A DNA stretch of 64,000 nt from Mimachlamys varia (Eukaryota > Mollusca > Bivalvia > Pectinida > Pectinidae), in NCBI GenBank assembly GCA_947623455.1, contig OX392527.1, forward strand, positions 30,992,201 to 31,056,200, in the 5' to 3' direction. The notes under the pieces were generated by a model. It worked only from the letters and a program-made list of their open reading frames with translations. It made no database searches and was not told the origin of the DNA. Position 1 is the stretch's first letter. Each line of letters begins with the position of its first letter. Positions 1 to 11,149 of the stretch are shown one piece after another. The translations under genes were made by a program, and so were the position numbers.

Positions 1-46
1 TTTGAAGGCAATCTCCCTCCTGCAGCAAACGCGGTTCCCGTCCTAG
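1..46 (+). CDS. nAChR-like subunit: 3' end of first M2/M2-M3-loop exon (version a), partial
   Basis: The window opens inside an exon. Frame 1 reads FEGNLPPAANAVPVL and ends on the first base of a glycine codon at 46, followed by a consensus donor (GTAAGC) at 47. The peptide matches the end of the M2 pore helix and the M2-M3 loop of nicotinic acetylcholine receptors (pattern P-x5-VP-hydrophobic). That loop couples agonist binding to gating in these pentameric cation channels of the plasma membrane. It is a paralogue of the exon at 107-193, identical at F, E, N-L-P-P-A-A, V-P and L, and different at G/A, N/S, A/S and V/I. Its donor phase equals that of 107-193, so it can also join the M3 exon at 10350. 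The 5' part lies outside the window. It could be a decayed duplicate, but the intact donor and frame argue against that. Confidence 0.85.
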   Translation, partial: LKAISLLQQTRFPS

Positions 47-106
47 GTAAGCGACACTGATGGGCTACTCATCTTAATACGTTTTACTTTTGTCTCTTAC
101 CTCCAG
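47..106 (+). promoter_or_regulatory. 60-nt intron between two paralogous M2 exons (candidate mutually exclusive splicing)
   Basis: The segment starts GTAAGC and ends in a pyrimidine-rich tract with CTCCAG. It is only 60 nt long. A donor and branch point this close commonly hinder each other sterically, a known mechanism that forces a choice between neighbouring exons. Joining exon a to exon b would keep frame (GGA then ATG) but would duplicate half of M2. That use of the spacing is inference. Confidence 0.55.
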
Positions 107-193
107 GAATGAGTATATTCATGGCATACTTCGTCTTGTTGTTGTTGTTTGAAGCAAATCTTCCACCGGCCGCGTCCTCGGTACCCATTTTAG
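107..193 (+). CDS. nAChR-like subunit: M2/M2-M3-loop exon (version b)
   Basis: This 87-nt exon (29 codons' worth) is bounded by CTCCAG at 101-106 and GTAAGG at 194. It begins with two bases completing a split codon. It then reads MSIFMAYFVLLLLFEANLPP followed by AASSVPIL, and ends on G at 193, which completes a glycine codon with the exon at 10350. It encodes most of the M2 pore helix and the M2-M3 loop. Aligned on the conserved P and VP of the loop, the usual 9' leucine is Met and the 20' position is Ala, with Glu at 19'. An ATG at 109 is internal to the reading frame and is not a start. The upstream exons (ligand-binding domain, M1) are outside the window. Exon length divisible by three and shared phase with exon a fit a cassette or mutually exclusive pair, as known for M2-region exons of some insect nAChR alpha subunits. 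Confidence 0.9.
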
Positions 194-3100
194 GTAAGGT
201 TGGTTATTGTGCCACTCTCTGGCTGTCGTGACCGAGTGTGTTTTTTCTTCATACTGTAGTTGGCTGGCCGTCATTTGATCTTTCTTTTCCCTGTTTTGTG
301 TGGTACCTTAGAACAGAGTAGAATTTTTGAGTTGCAGTTTTGATTGATACCGCCAACCACATAAGAAACCGATGAAGACTCGACTCTGTAAATCTCTGGT
401 CTCCACTGGTGGCGACGAGAGCTGTTTTGAGAACCCTCGCTCATAGCTTCGCATTCCTCTTTTAAATTCTAAGATAGTTGTTTCCCCTTCTGACAATTTG
501 GCTGCATTTGGAACTTGTAGCTTACAAAGCAAAGTAGATTACCAGTAGCAAGTATGTAAAGAGAATGCAAGCGCATATTGCATCGTATGTTTCTCCATTC
601 GATTTTTGCAACTCGCAACCTTTTTCGAAATATTGTTTTTTGAATGAAGATATCATCACTTGATGTATCCGTTGTGTATAATTTAATTTATGAAATATTA
701 TTTTCTTGATACAAGTCTATAATAGATTAGTGCAGTAACAGCAATGCGTTTGCAAAATAATGCGAACGATTTACGTTCGGAAGCCTATTATGTGGTGCGC
801 ATCGGGCGCTGTAGGCATATAGTACCCCCCAATTTAAACATATCACATTGTAGCTGCAAAAATGTCGCTCACATATCGATTTAGTCTATTTCAAAAGATA
901 CATCCCAATTCTCAAAACAAGTTCGCTTAACTGTCAATTCCAATACAGACTGAACCATAGAGCATGTGGTTTTCCAGAGATCTAGTCGGCTATGCTAAAG
1001 GCGGATGCACATGAAATCAATTAATCTAATTACATATCTCACATTAATCCTACCAGTTCTGCACATGCATATTTCTACAGTAACATTCTTCACGAACGTA
1101 GTTGTAAAAAACTACCTAGTCAATGCACACGTGCCTAAGTTTTTTCGTTATAACATAAATTTCCCTTCGTTGTCCGGCAGTGGAAACCAACCGTTGAAAA
1201 CGCGTATCTGATGCGCACTGCATACGTTGAAGTACAAGCTACATGGCAGGATAATTCTATGAGTGGACAAGGAGTCTGTGAACTGAGTATAGCTAACCAG
1301 CATGCTTCCTTGACACCTATGTTGTATCACACGTGACCATACAGCAGCGTTGCTCAGACTGGCTCGCCTTTGAGACAGAATTATCCCCATGGAGATAGTA
1401 TGCAATCCGCATCAACACTCGTTCACGATGGAACACCTCCCTAACGGGTCGACTTCTTTGACACTCCGTGTCCTGTTGTACTACAGTACCATCCTTTATA
1501 CGGGACCAGATGAATTTGTAGACCATTTTCTCTCTTATATAACACTGAATGTGTTAGTTGTCATGTTCGACACGACTTTCTCCTGTAGAATGCGAGGTAC
1601 AATGTCAGCGAGAAAAAAAGCCCATCAAATAATGTTCACAATCTTATCAACTCCTGTTTTCCTTCCATACATTATCGATTGTTCTCCGATATGGTTTTCT
1701 GGGTGATCAGCTGCTATACACTGTTAAGATTAGTGCTACCTCTTAAAACAATAAAAGGATGAAAGAATATTCATAAGACAGTTAAGCTCAGTGCCACCCT
1801 ATAAAACAAAGGATAAAAGAACATAAACCACGATACTTAACATTAGGGCACATACAAAAATGTCCCCATAAACATGGTTTTGTCCGTGTAGATTTATTTC
1901 ACGATTTGGACTGGGTGCCGATCAGGTTATTGGTCAGCCCCCATGTCCGCAGCTCTAGACATGTGGCGATTAAACCCATGCCGTATGTGGTCTTAGCTAT
2001 TTTCAGGTATGCTATAAAACTGGATTCCTTCGAGACGCTAAGGTCAACACGTCAAGGGTAATATGTTGCTTAGGACCGAGAACGAAAAAAACAGAAACAT
2101 TGATCGTGAGGCTCCAAACGTCTGACCGAGCCCTAATCCAAACACATGAAGAATATTTCAATGACAATCTATATTCAAGTCTCCCCCAAAGGGCGCCAGT
2201 ACGAGTTTATCATTTACTGGTAGCAATGTCTCCTTACACCAGTGGTTATGTTAGGAGACTTACCCCAGTACCAAGATGTGTGATCAATTACGTATGTATC
2301 CATATTTATATACGTATATCTGACATCAAATTCAAGACGACTCATTTAGTATAATATATATAAATATATAAGATGTTTGCAATTAGGCATACTTAAGCAT
2401 CACTTAAACTAGCCTGGTTTGTCTTATCACTGACTTTTACTACTGGATGTACATGATACTTGTACTGTCCGGTAGTAATCATTAACACACAAAATGTATA
2501 CCGCCGTAGACTTTTATTAGTTCCATTTGCCTTCTATTCGTTTTATATGCATTTGAAATACTAAATCATCATTTTATATTACATTTTGCTGCTGTTTACA
2601 TAGCTTTGCACATTAACACTTTAACATATATTATGCATCTTTTTCGATAATTATTGTAATTAGCATGATCTGTATCACTAGCTCAAATGATATACGATTA
2701 AGGCATACCTTTATACATACTTTACCAGTGCGAGTATTTTGTATGTGTCATTACTTTTCGAGTTTGTTTCCGCAGGTATCCAGTGTAGGTAATTAGTCAA
2801 TATTCACTTCTCTCATTCGACAGTAATTACATATGTTGAATATGAATGTTCTAGATATTCATGTGTATAAATACTATTGTATGTCATAATACTTATGTAT
2901 ACCAACATTTTGACGTTTTATAATTTCAATATGCCGATTACAAATGATCATTAGTATTTAGACCTCGTAGCATATGTATTGCTTATCAATGTCGAATCTA
3001 TAGTCAGTATAATTTCTGTTCTCATTATTGGTAATTTGTAACAAGAATAGGTGAAACGTTTTGACGGATACTGACTAGCCTCAAAAGAACGCGGAGCAGG

Positions 3101-4285
3101 CTCCGACTTACTGTTGTAATTGACGTGCTGGCATGGCCTTAGACACACCCTCTTTCACGCGACGATAGAACGGTAGATGTAGGCAGTTAATACCATAGAG
3201 CCACTGCGGAGCTACAATGTAGCTCAACCTGCTTATGGAGAAGCAAGCTCAGTGGTTAGTCGCTGTGTACAGCAGTATATACCTATCGTGATTTTAGGAT
3301 TTAGAAAACAGTGAAGCATGTCCAGCCTTGATTAGTATTGTGTATCGCTTAACATAGACGATCCAAACAAAATGCTGTAGTAAAAAATAAGCCGTGAAAT
3401 CGACCTTTTATGTATGCATAGAGCCTGGGCAAAAGTCACTATGTTCGTCATCAGCAACCAAAGTTTCAAGGGAGCTAACTCGTGCAAGAGAGGATATAAG
3501 ACAACACTATAAATATAACATCGGCCTTCTGTCTGTTTTATTATCAATTTATAAAAGCAATTTTGACCAACTTTCTCGATCCTAACGATGAACTTTTAAA
3601 TCTATATAGTTTTTTTCAAAATGAGCTGTTCTACTAGGGTGTAATTTACTATCAAATCTTCTTTTGATCTAGACAATCATGAATCAGAAAAAAAGTGACA
3701 CAAACCAGAAACGTATTGTTTACAGAACATTTCTGACGAGTGAAAAAAAAAAAACCAAACTATTTGGTGACCATGTTTAATCGTGTAAATTTCTTACCTT
3801 CCTTGCAACGTCAAGGTTCAATAACCTTTTTTGACATTTGATTAAAATAAATGTTGTTGCAATGCCGTTTTCAATTATAGTGGGTAACGCTTTGCTGCAC
3901 ACTTTTACAGTGTTAAAACAAATGGAAATGAAAACCATTAGGTACAAAACGAAGCCAAGTTGATTGCTATTCTACAAATTTTAAACTGATCCCCTATACT
4001 AAATTTATGTCTGTTTTTTAGTCATCGGAACTTTTTATACCCGTCGTTATATCAGCAAATATCTGATATAAAACTAACATTGATTTGATAGATATAGCAA
4101 AGGTTAGAAGTATCTTAAATGTTTTCTTTGTGGTAAAGAAAAAAAAAACAAAAAAAAAACATCGTTTCTTCCACAGCGTGTAAGACAATAGTATCTGATC
4201 ATTCTTGCAAATATTCACAGATTATTGTGAATATATGTTATGGGTCAGTTTGATGAAGAAAAAAATAATAGTTTTGCACTAAAAG
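194..4285. other. Start of 10.2-kb intron; no recognisable gene
   Basis: AT-rich intronic sequence. Short chance reading frames (largest 105 codons at 1389-1706) show no recognisable domain. I see no clear array or transposon. A short homopolymer-rich stretch lies near 4130-4160. A tRNA A-box-like string near 3248 has no matching B box. Confidence 0.5.
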
Positions 4286-5525
4286 AATTAATGGAACAAG
4301 GGTGTCCCCTTTGACATCTATGTTGAGTCCGATGTTACATTAATGGAACAAGGGTGTCTCCATTGGCACAAATTGTGTACCCGATGTTACATTAATGTAA
4401 CAAGGGTGTCTTCATTGGCACAAATTGTGTACCCGGTGTTACATTAATGTAACACGGGTGTCTCCATTGGCACAAATTGTGTCCAGTGTTTCATTAATGG
4501 AACAAGGGTGTCTCCAATGGCAAAAATTGTGTCCAGTGTTTCAATAATGGAACAAGGGTGTCTCCATTGGCACAAATTGTGTACCCGGTGTTACAATAAT
4601 GTAACAAGGGTGTCCCCATTGGCACAAATTGTGTACCCGGTGTTACATTATATAACAAGGGTGTCTCCATTGGTACAAATTGTGTACCCGGTGTTACATT
4701 AATGTAACAAGGTTGTCCCCATTGGCACAAATTGTGTACCCGGTGTTACATTAATGTAACACGGGTGTCTCCATTGGCACAAATTGTGTCCATTGTTTCA
4801 TTAATAGAACAAGGGTGTCTCCATTGGCACAAATTGTGTACCCGGTGTTACAATAATGTAACAAGGGTGTCCCCATTGGCACAAATTGTGTACCCGGTGT
4901 TACAATAATGTAACAAGGGTGTCCCCATTGGCACAAATTGTTTACCCGGTGTTACATTATGTAACAAGGGTGTCTCCATTGGTACATATTGTGTACCCGG
5001 TGTTACATTAATGTAACAAGGTTGTCCCCATTGGCAGCCATTGTGTGCCTGGTGTTACATTAATATAATAAGGGTGTCTCAATTAACATCTATATTGTGT
5101 CCGATTTTACATTAATGTAACAAGGATGTCTCCATTGGCATTCATTGTGTACCCGGTGTTACATTATGTAACAAGGGGTCTCCATTGGTACATATTGTGT
5201 ACCCGGTGTTACATTAATGTAACAAGGATGTCTCCATTGGCATTCATTGTGTGCCTGGTGTTACATCCTTGAAAAAAGGATGTCCCAATAGGCAGCCATG
5301 GTATGCTCGGTGTTACATTAATATAAAAAGGGTGTCTCCATTGGCTTCCACGGTGTGTCCCGTGTAATATTAATCTAATAAGGGTGTCTCCGTTGGCATC
5401 CGTGGTGTTTCCGGTGTTACATTAATGGAACAAGGGTGTCTCCATTGACATCCAAGCTGTGTCCGTTATTATATTAATGTAACAAGAGTGTCCCCATTGG
5501 CAGCCATTGTGTGTTCGAGGTTACG
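4286..5525 (+). repeat. ~52-bp minisatellite with palindromic unit junctions
   Basis: About 23 tandem units of 50-52 bp. Each contains CAAGGGTGTCTCCATTGGCA and then an AAATTGTGTACCCGGTG block. Unit junctions read GTTACATTAATGTAAC, which is self-complementary, and at 4436-4455 and 4743-4762 the palindrome is a perfect 20 bp. Units differ by small indels (for example a 50-bp subtype at 4460-4560) and the array decays towards its 3' end. It lies in the intron between the M2 and M3 exons. Confidence 0.9.
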
Positions 5526-5960
5526 TAATGTTCCTGAAATCACAATTGACCTAAATGGCTCAAAACACCCTTAGCACCCTTGTTGTGCGTGTGGTTGCAT
5601 ATATGCTACCAGGGTGGCGTGTTTGGTGTCATACTAATGTACCGAGGCTTGCTCTCTTGGTGCCCAAGATATGCCCGGATTCAAATAACATTTACACAGA
5701 TGGCTTCTTACATACCCATGGTGTACCCCGGATCACATAACGTTTACCATTGTGACTTCTTACATACCCCTGGTATGCCCGTTGCCACATTTAGGCAACC
5801 AAGCTGGTTTCTTTTGTGCCCCTAGTGTTCCTGGAACAAGCAAACAGATGGCTCAAGAGATGGCGTGTCCGCTGTCGCATTAATGTTCCGAGGCTAGTTT
5901 CATTGACACGTTTGCAGACTGGCGCCCTTGGTACTCATTGTGTCTCCGGTGTCCCATGTA
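5526..5960 (+). repeat. Strongly diverged continuation of the ~52-bp array
   Basis: Words from the preceding array (GGTGT..CATTAATGT, CCCGGAT, CCATTGTG, GGCATC-like) recur at irregular spacing, with 'accgaggct', 'catacccctggt' and 'cattaatgttccgaggct' variants. I read this as a decayed flank of the array. The short open frames at 5555-5825 are chance. Confidence 0.45.
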
Positions 5961-6640
5961 TGTAATCACACCTACTTATGTTTATTAGTTGATCTACAAT
6001 GATCCAATCACATGTGCTGAATCTGTAACCGTAAGAGCTTCTAATACGAATATTTTCCTGCGTATCCCAAACTAAAGAATGTTACCAAAACAAGAGTACT
6101 GGCCTTCTTACTCGATTTATGCAGTGTCTTCCTGCAAATAGCAACAGAGCTCTGGTGTTCTAAACAAAACAGTTAAAGGTGCTTTTTGACAAACAAAATA
6201 CTGTATATATCAGGTAAGTTCATGTAGGGCTTTGCTGAGTGTCTCGGGTGTTATATATTTGAGGATGATTCATAAGAAAGATTCATAAACCATTTGAAAA
6301 AAGAAAAGGATTATGTTAACTTTCATTGTTTCAAATATATTCTCGCACTTTGATAAAAAAAAACTGATTTAATGATGGTTTGATGTCTTTTCGAAATAGG
6401 TTTAAATTATTAAGTCTTTACATATTGTACTATGACTAAGATATAAAAGGAAATGTTTAAGTGGTTATTTTGAAATTGATATGATTTGTTTCAACTTTCT
6501 TAATATATTACCTTCATTATACATACATGTAGAATGAGCACCAAACAAATTGTGCGACCGGTAATTTTATGAAATGGGTAACAAAAACAACAGAGAATAT
6601 ATTTGACAAAAAGTATTTTATTTGTTAAATATGTTATAGA
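5961..6640. other. Intronic AT-rich DNA, nothing recognised
   Basis: No array, coding similarity or clear element seen. Confidence 0.5.
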
Positions 6641-6644
6641 CTTG

Positions 6645-6880
6645 GTTTGTTTCGTACACAAACAGGATTTTTTAATTTACGAGCTTTCGAAAAAGTCTGT
6701 TTCCTTTGTGAAACACACACATACATAAACCACGACAACATAGGTGAAACTGGTCGGAAATTTGGAACACGTCTGAAAGAACACGAAAACGACGTGGTAA
6801 ACAACTTACCCGTCCCTCTGTCTACATGTATTATTAGATGGCGTTTGGACATAATGTCGCGCTACGTATTTGACAGCTGA
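6645..6880 (+). pseudogene. GIY-YIG endonuclease-type fragment from a retroelement (decayed)
   Basis: The open frame from 6647 contains NIGETGRKFGTRLKEHENDV. This matches the second half of the GIY-YIG nuclease domain carried at the C terminus of Penelope-like elements and related retroelements (YIGETGR...R.KEH, with the catalytic-type Arg). The preceding GIY half is not recognisable. The downstream part resembles the usual 'P-V-A-x-H-F' continuation only across a frame change near 6810. It is too short and broken to be functional. Bases from 6714 onward are repeated 768 bp downstream. Membership of a particular element family is inference. Confidence 0.55.
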
Positions 6881-8248
6881 CTTCTCTAACTCCCTCTATT
6901 TTGGGCAATGATCTGATTTCAGCGGTCAGAGCACCGACACACCGCTATTCTCTTTGCTTGACAAGGTAAACAGACGTCTTTGAAAGGTCGCAAATGAGAT
7001 TTTAAAATTCCTGTTTGTGTACAAAACAAACTCGGTACCAAACTGATGAATCACATTCCTAATTGTTAAATATGTGTTTAGAACTAAAACGAAAAAATGA
7101 ATAAATATCTTATTTGGTTTTTTAACATTTATCTCTCCTTTTGCACATCGTCAAATATACAAGACCTACAGAAACTCACCCAGCCCACACATGGCCTTCT
7201 GTAATGGATATTGTAGCTTAAATATGTGTGTGTTCGACACACGTAAGGGATCATCTTTATACGCATACCAACTAAAAAGTTGGTTAAACTGCTCATATCC
7301 TTTAATTGTGAGTTGTTGTGAAAAAATGACTGTATAACAAGAAAACAAATTTACGAAAGCACAAGCTATGATCTTCAATAGAATGTAAATTGCCTATTAA
7401 GAAACATATGAGATACTTAAACAGGGATGCCCATTACGTAAATGAGAGGAAGCAAGCATATTAGTTCCACGGTTTCATAGTCACACACATACATAAACCA
7501 CGACAACATAGGTGAAACTGGTCGGAAATTTGGAACACGTCTGAAAGAACACGAAAACGACGTGGTAAACAACTTACCCGTCCCTCTGTCTACATGTATT
7601 ATTAGATGGCGTTTGGACATAATGTCGCGCTACGTATTTGACAGCTGACTTCTCTAACTCCCTCTATTTTGGGCAATGATCTGATTTCAGCGGTCAGAGC
7701 ACCGACACACCGCTATTCTCTTTGCTTGACAAGGTAAACAGACGTCTTTGAAAGGTCGCAAATGAGATTTTAAAATTCCTGTTTGTGTACAAAACAAACT
7801 CGGTACCAAACTGATGAATCACATTCCTAATTGTTAAATATGTGTTTAGAACTAAAACGAAAAAATGAATAAATATCTTATTTGGTTTTTTAACATTTAT
7901 CTCTCCTTTTGCACATCGTCAAATATACAAGACCTACAGAAACTCACCCAGCCCACACATGGCCTTCTGTAATGGATATTGTAGCTTAAATATGTGTGTG
8001 TTCGACACACGTAAGGGATCATCTTTATACGCATACCAACTAAAAAGTTGGTTAAACTGCTCATATCCTTTAATTGTGAGTTGTTGTGAAAAAATGACTG
8101 TATAACAAGAAAACAAATTTACGAAAGCACAAGCTATGATCTTCAATAGAATGTAAATTGCCTATTAAGAAACATATGAGATACTTAAACAGGGATGCCC
8201 ATTACGTAAATGAGAGGAAGCAAGCATATTAGTTCCACGGTTTCATAG
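6714..8248 (+). repeat. 768-bp direct tandem duplication (two copies: 6714-7480 and 7481-8248)
   Basis: Sequence beginning CACACACATACATAAACCAC at 6714 recurs at 7482. Everything compared up to the shared end 'TTCCACGGTTTCATAG' (7465-7480 and 8233-8248) lines up at a constant 768-bp offset. The 70-codon chance frames at 7166-7378 and 7934-8146 are identical. The near-perfect identity implies a very recent duplication, or an assembly duplication. The upstream breakpoint falls in a short CA run, which suggests microhomology or slippage. Confidence 0.9.
7486..7650 (+). pseudogene. Second copy of the GIY-YIG fragment (in the 768-bp duplicate)
   Basis: This is a copy of 6718-6882, encoding the same IGETGRKFGTRLKEHENDV stretch. 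It lacks the upstream 'LRAFEKVCFLCET' residues because the duplication breakpoint lies just before it. Confidence 0.55.
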
Positions 8249-10349
8249 TTACCAGTAAACCTATATTTTCCTCGCGTAAACTGATCTCTGTCAGATTTAC
8301 ATGCAATTTAAACATGATGTATATTAGTTGTATTATAACTGAGACGAGCCGACCTAGAAAATTCAACTTATTCGAAGGTGCGCTTTTTAACCGATACAGG
8401 TGTGATTGACCTTTAAAATAAATTAAACTATCCTATTACATTACTGATATAATCACAACTTGTGTTTATGGCATACTCACAAATAATCTCAAACTATGTC
8501 AAAACACAACAAGACAACTTGTACAATCACAATAACATATTGTTGTACAACACATCTACAAACAGTTATAATTTGACATCATACACACCGACATCAAATT
8601 ATTCAGCAGTATCACAGCAATATCGACTAGTTCTAACAATAATATAAAAAAAAACCATTTATATACGAAAACAATAAACACTAACTTACAAAGGCAGCAT
8701 TGGATTTCTTTCTTACCTAAGTTTGTGTTTTAGCATTTTTGTTTTGTTTTTAACGCCCTTTACTAATACAACCCTTCCCTTTGTGTTGGCTTTTAACAAT
8801 CTTTTCTTATTACTTGTGTTTCCAAGTCCCGTTTTTTCCTAGTCTGGTTTTGTGGTTTAACAATTTTTATAAAATATGTTTAAACTATTGTTTAATTTTC
8901 ATGGTTCGTTTTTATTTCCTTATGATTTTTTTTCTTACTTTTTATGTATAGTTATTTCTATCTTTGTTTTATATTTGGTTTTTATCTTTGCAATACTGAC
9001 ATGTCAAATTACAAAATATTTGTATATATTACATGATAATGAATATAAGTCTAATAAATTGATCTAGCGGTTAGAACAAATTACGGAGACAGAGACCAGT
9101 ATATAAAGCGTATATTGAGTATAATATGACACCAGTCACCACCCTAGTCCAAACCACAAGGACACGTCACGGTAACGATTCATAGTACTTCAATGGTAAC
9201 TGATAGCAAACTATCCTCAACGTTACGGCTTTATCAAATGAATTGAATACCTTGATAAAAACGACTGATAACCTATAAACAGCCATTCATACCATAATGC
9301 TATCAACTTACAATATCAAGCGCGCATATAACTACATGCACTTGTTGCTTGCTGGTGTAGCAGCTGATATGCCCCGCTAACCCATGTGGCCACCTCTCTT
9401 AAACCGTTCAGGAAGAGAATACTCCAATTTTCATACTATTAAACGTTGACAGGGCCACTGTACCCGCTCTACAATCTCCTCGCTTCTTGTCTTTTATCAC
9501 AAAGATGTTCCCGACGGCCGATTCTCTGTACTGTAGAAATCCTCTGCTCTTGCTGCGCTCTTTATCAAGGTTTTGTTTTCTTTGACATTTCAACATGTCT
9601 GTAGGGCAGGTTCCATGTGTTTCTCTGTCTCCTCCTCTCAATGCTGCTTTGAAAGGGTGGCTCTAACTCGCACAGTATTTCTGTGTACACCGTTTCAGCC
9701 TGCGGGCTAGATTGGTGTTCAAACAATGTCTAGTGCTTTCTGGAACTTCTTTCCAATCAAATATATGCCAATTGCATAGATTTCGCTCTGTGGTGTGTTG
9801 ACTAGTAAGTATTTTCTGGCCTCCGACCGCACGTGCTCGCGTTCGCAGTCACGGTAAGGTTATGAACAATCCTACAGTTCAGTTGTACCGTAGCCGTATA
9901 GTTAGAAAAATAGCGTCAAAGTTTTCTGTTTCAGATAGGTATTAATATTTTTCTTTAATATTTATTTTTTGTCTCAAGCCTTTCAATCAATAGCATTTTC
10001 TAAATAGTTTCAATATGTTGTAGTCTCCATTAGAAGCATTAGTTCTACTGTTCAGCTTTAGCGAGTCGTGTAGTATTACGACAGCTGTTAGTTCGAATCA
10101 TAATTCATCATTACTGGTACTTTTGAATATTCTTAGAATAAAATTAGAAAAATGATATGTTTAACACCCGACATATATATTACGTAGAATAAAAGTAGTA
10201 TAACAATCTTAAAGGGAAAAACCGCTTGCGGCAGGAGGCGGGTTGATTCCGAATAACTAAACTCCTTTATTACTACAGCGGCGGCGAATGGCAAGATTGT
10301 GGCCTCGTATTTATACTTTTTATGTATCCTTATTATTTCTGTTTTTCAG
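8249..10349. other. End of the first long intron; no gene recognised
   Basis: AT-rich. It ends in a strong pyrimidine tract and CAG acceptor (10335-10349) for the M3 exon. Open frames of 61-77 codons at 8462, 8876 and 9408 look like chance. A motif near 8740 (GTTTTTAACGCCC) loosely resembles a start motif of common mollusc dispersed repeats, but I could not delimit an element. Confidence 0.5.
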
Positions 10350-10465
10350 GAACATATTATTGCCTGAATATGGTACTAATTACTCTTTCATCATTCCTCA
10401 ACGTTTTCGTGGTTAACATTTCCTTCATCGGAGCGAGGGCAGCTGTCCCCTACTTGTTGAAAAGG
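10350..10465 (+). CDS. nAChR-like subunit: M3 exon
   Basis: This 116-nt exon lies between TTTTTCAG (ends 10349) and GTAAGT (starts 10466). GA at its start completes the glycine codon begun at 193 (or at 46). It then reads TYYCLNMVLITLSSFLNVF, continues VVNISFIGARAA and ends VPYLLKR. This is the M3 helix and the start of the intracellular loop, typical of nicotinic-type Cys-loop receptors (LGTYYCLNM... then VP.xLxR). It ends in phase 0, matching the exon at 31492. It lies in the same gene as the exons at 107 and 31492, separated by introns of about 10.2 and 21.0 kb. Confidence 0.93.
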
Positions 10466-10559
10466 GTAAGTACCACTATCTGACCACTTGGTAGATACGA
10501 GTGAATATCGCTGATATTAGGTAGGGGTTGTGAGGGGTGAGTATTTATAATTAGTTTAT

Positions 10560-10690
10560 GGTAGACAGTGTTCGTCTTGGATGATTAGTTTTGGCTAGTT
10601 AAGGGTAGGCAGTGTTCGTCTTGAATGATTTGTTTTGGCTAGTTAAGGGTAGGTACTGTTTATGATGAGTGATTTTGTGACGCTCGGTAA
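10560..10690 (+). repeat. 44-bp tandem repeat, about 3 units
   Basis: GGTAGACAGTGTTCGTCTTG starts at 10560 and near-copies start at 10604 and 10648, giving an exact 44-bp period. The third unit is diverged. It lies about 95 bp after the M3 exon donor. Confidence 0.85.
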
Positions 10691-11149
10691 TTACTTGTGA
10701 GAGGTATTGGGACAGGTGACTATTCGTTGATAGTGGAATAACGACGTGTATTTCTACTAGTGATGCACAGAAGGTTATTGTGGTGGATGGGTGCTGACTG
10801 CTTTTGCTGCGCAGGTTATATTTGTGACGGGTATATTATCCCTTTCCTCGGCGTTTGCATGAAACAAAACTGGTATCGCTGTTGATCATAATTATGAATT
10901 ATACGAAATGTTTATAAAATATATCGTCACTGAAGTAAAGAGTGACATTATAACAGTAGTTGATATATGCGTGCTTTGTTGTATTTATTTGAAATTCTAT
11001 GAGTTGAAAAACAAAAGAACTAGGAATATATGGGAACGATTAAAGGATTAATATATTCAGATTTAAAAACGGATTAAGCAAGGTAAGACATAATGAAATT
11101 GTGTCAGGGTAGGAAATAATACAGTACTAAGTAGGATTAATTAAGTGTA
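10691..11149. other. Intron sequence, no feature recognised
   Basis: AT-rich. The last part (from about 11035) begins to show the A/G-rich words that grade into the 26-bp array. Confidence 0.4.

Noticed and set aside
1389..1706. 105-codon frame in the first intron
   Set aside because: No similarity recognised; lies within the receptor intron and has low coding character.
3225..3300. tRNA gene or SINE head (GCTCAGTGGTTAGTCGC A-box-like string near 3248)
   Set aside because: No B box at the right distance and no cloverleaf pairing seen.
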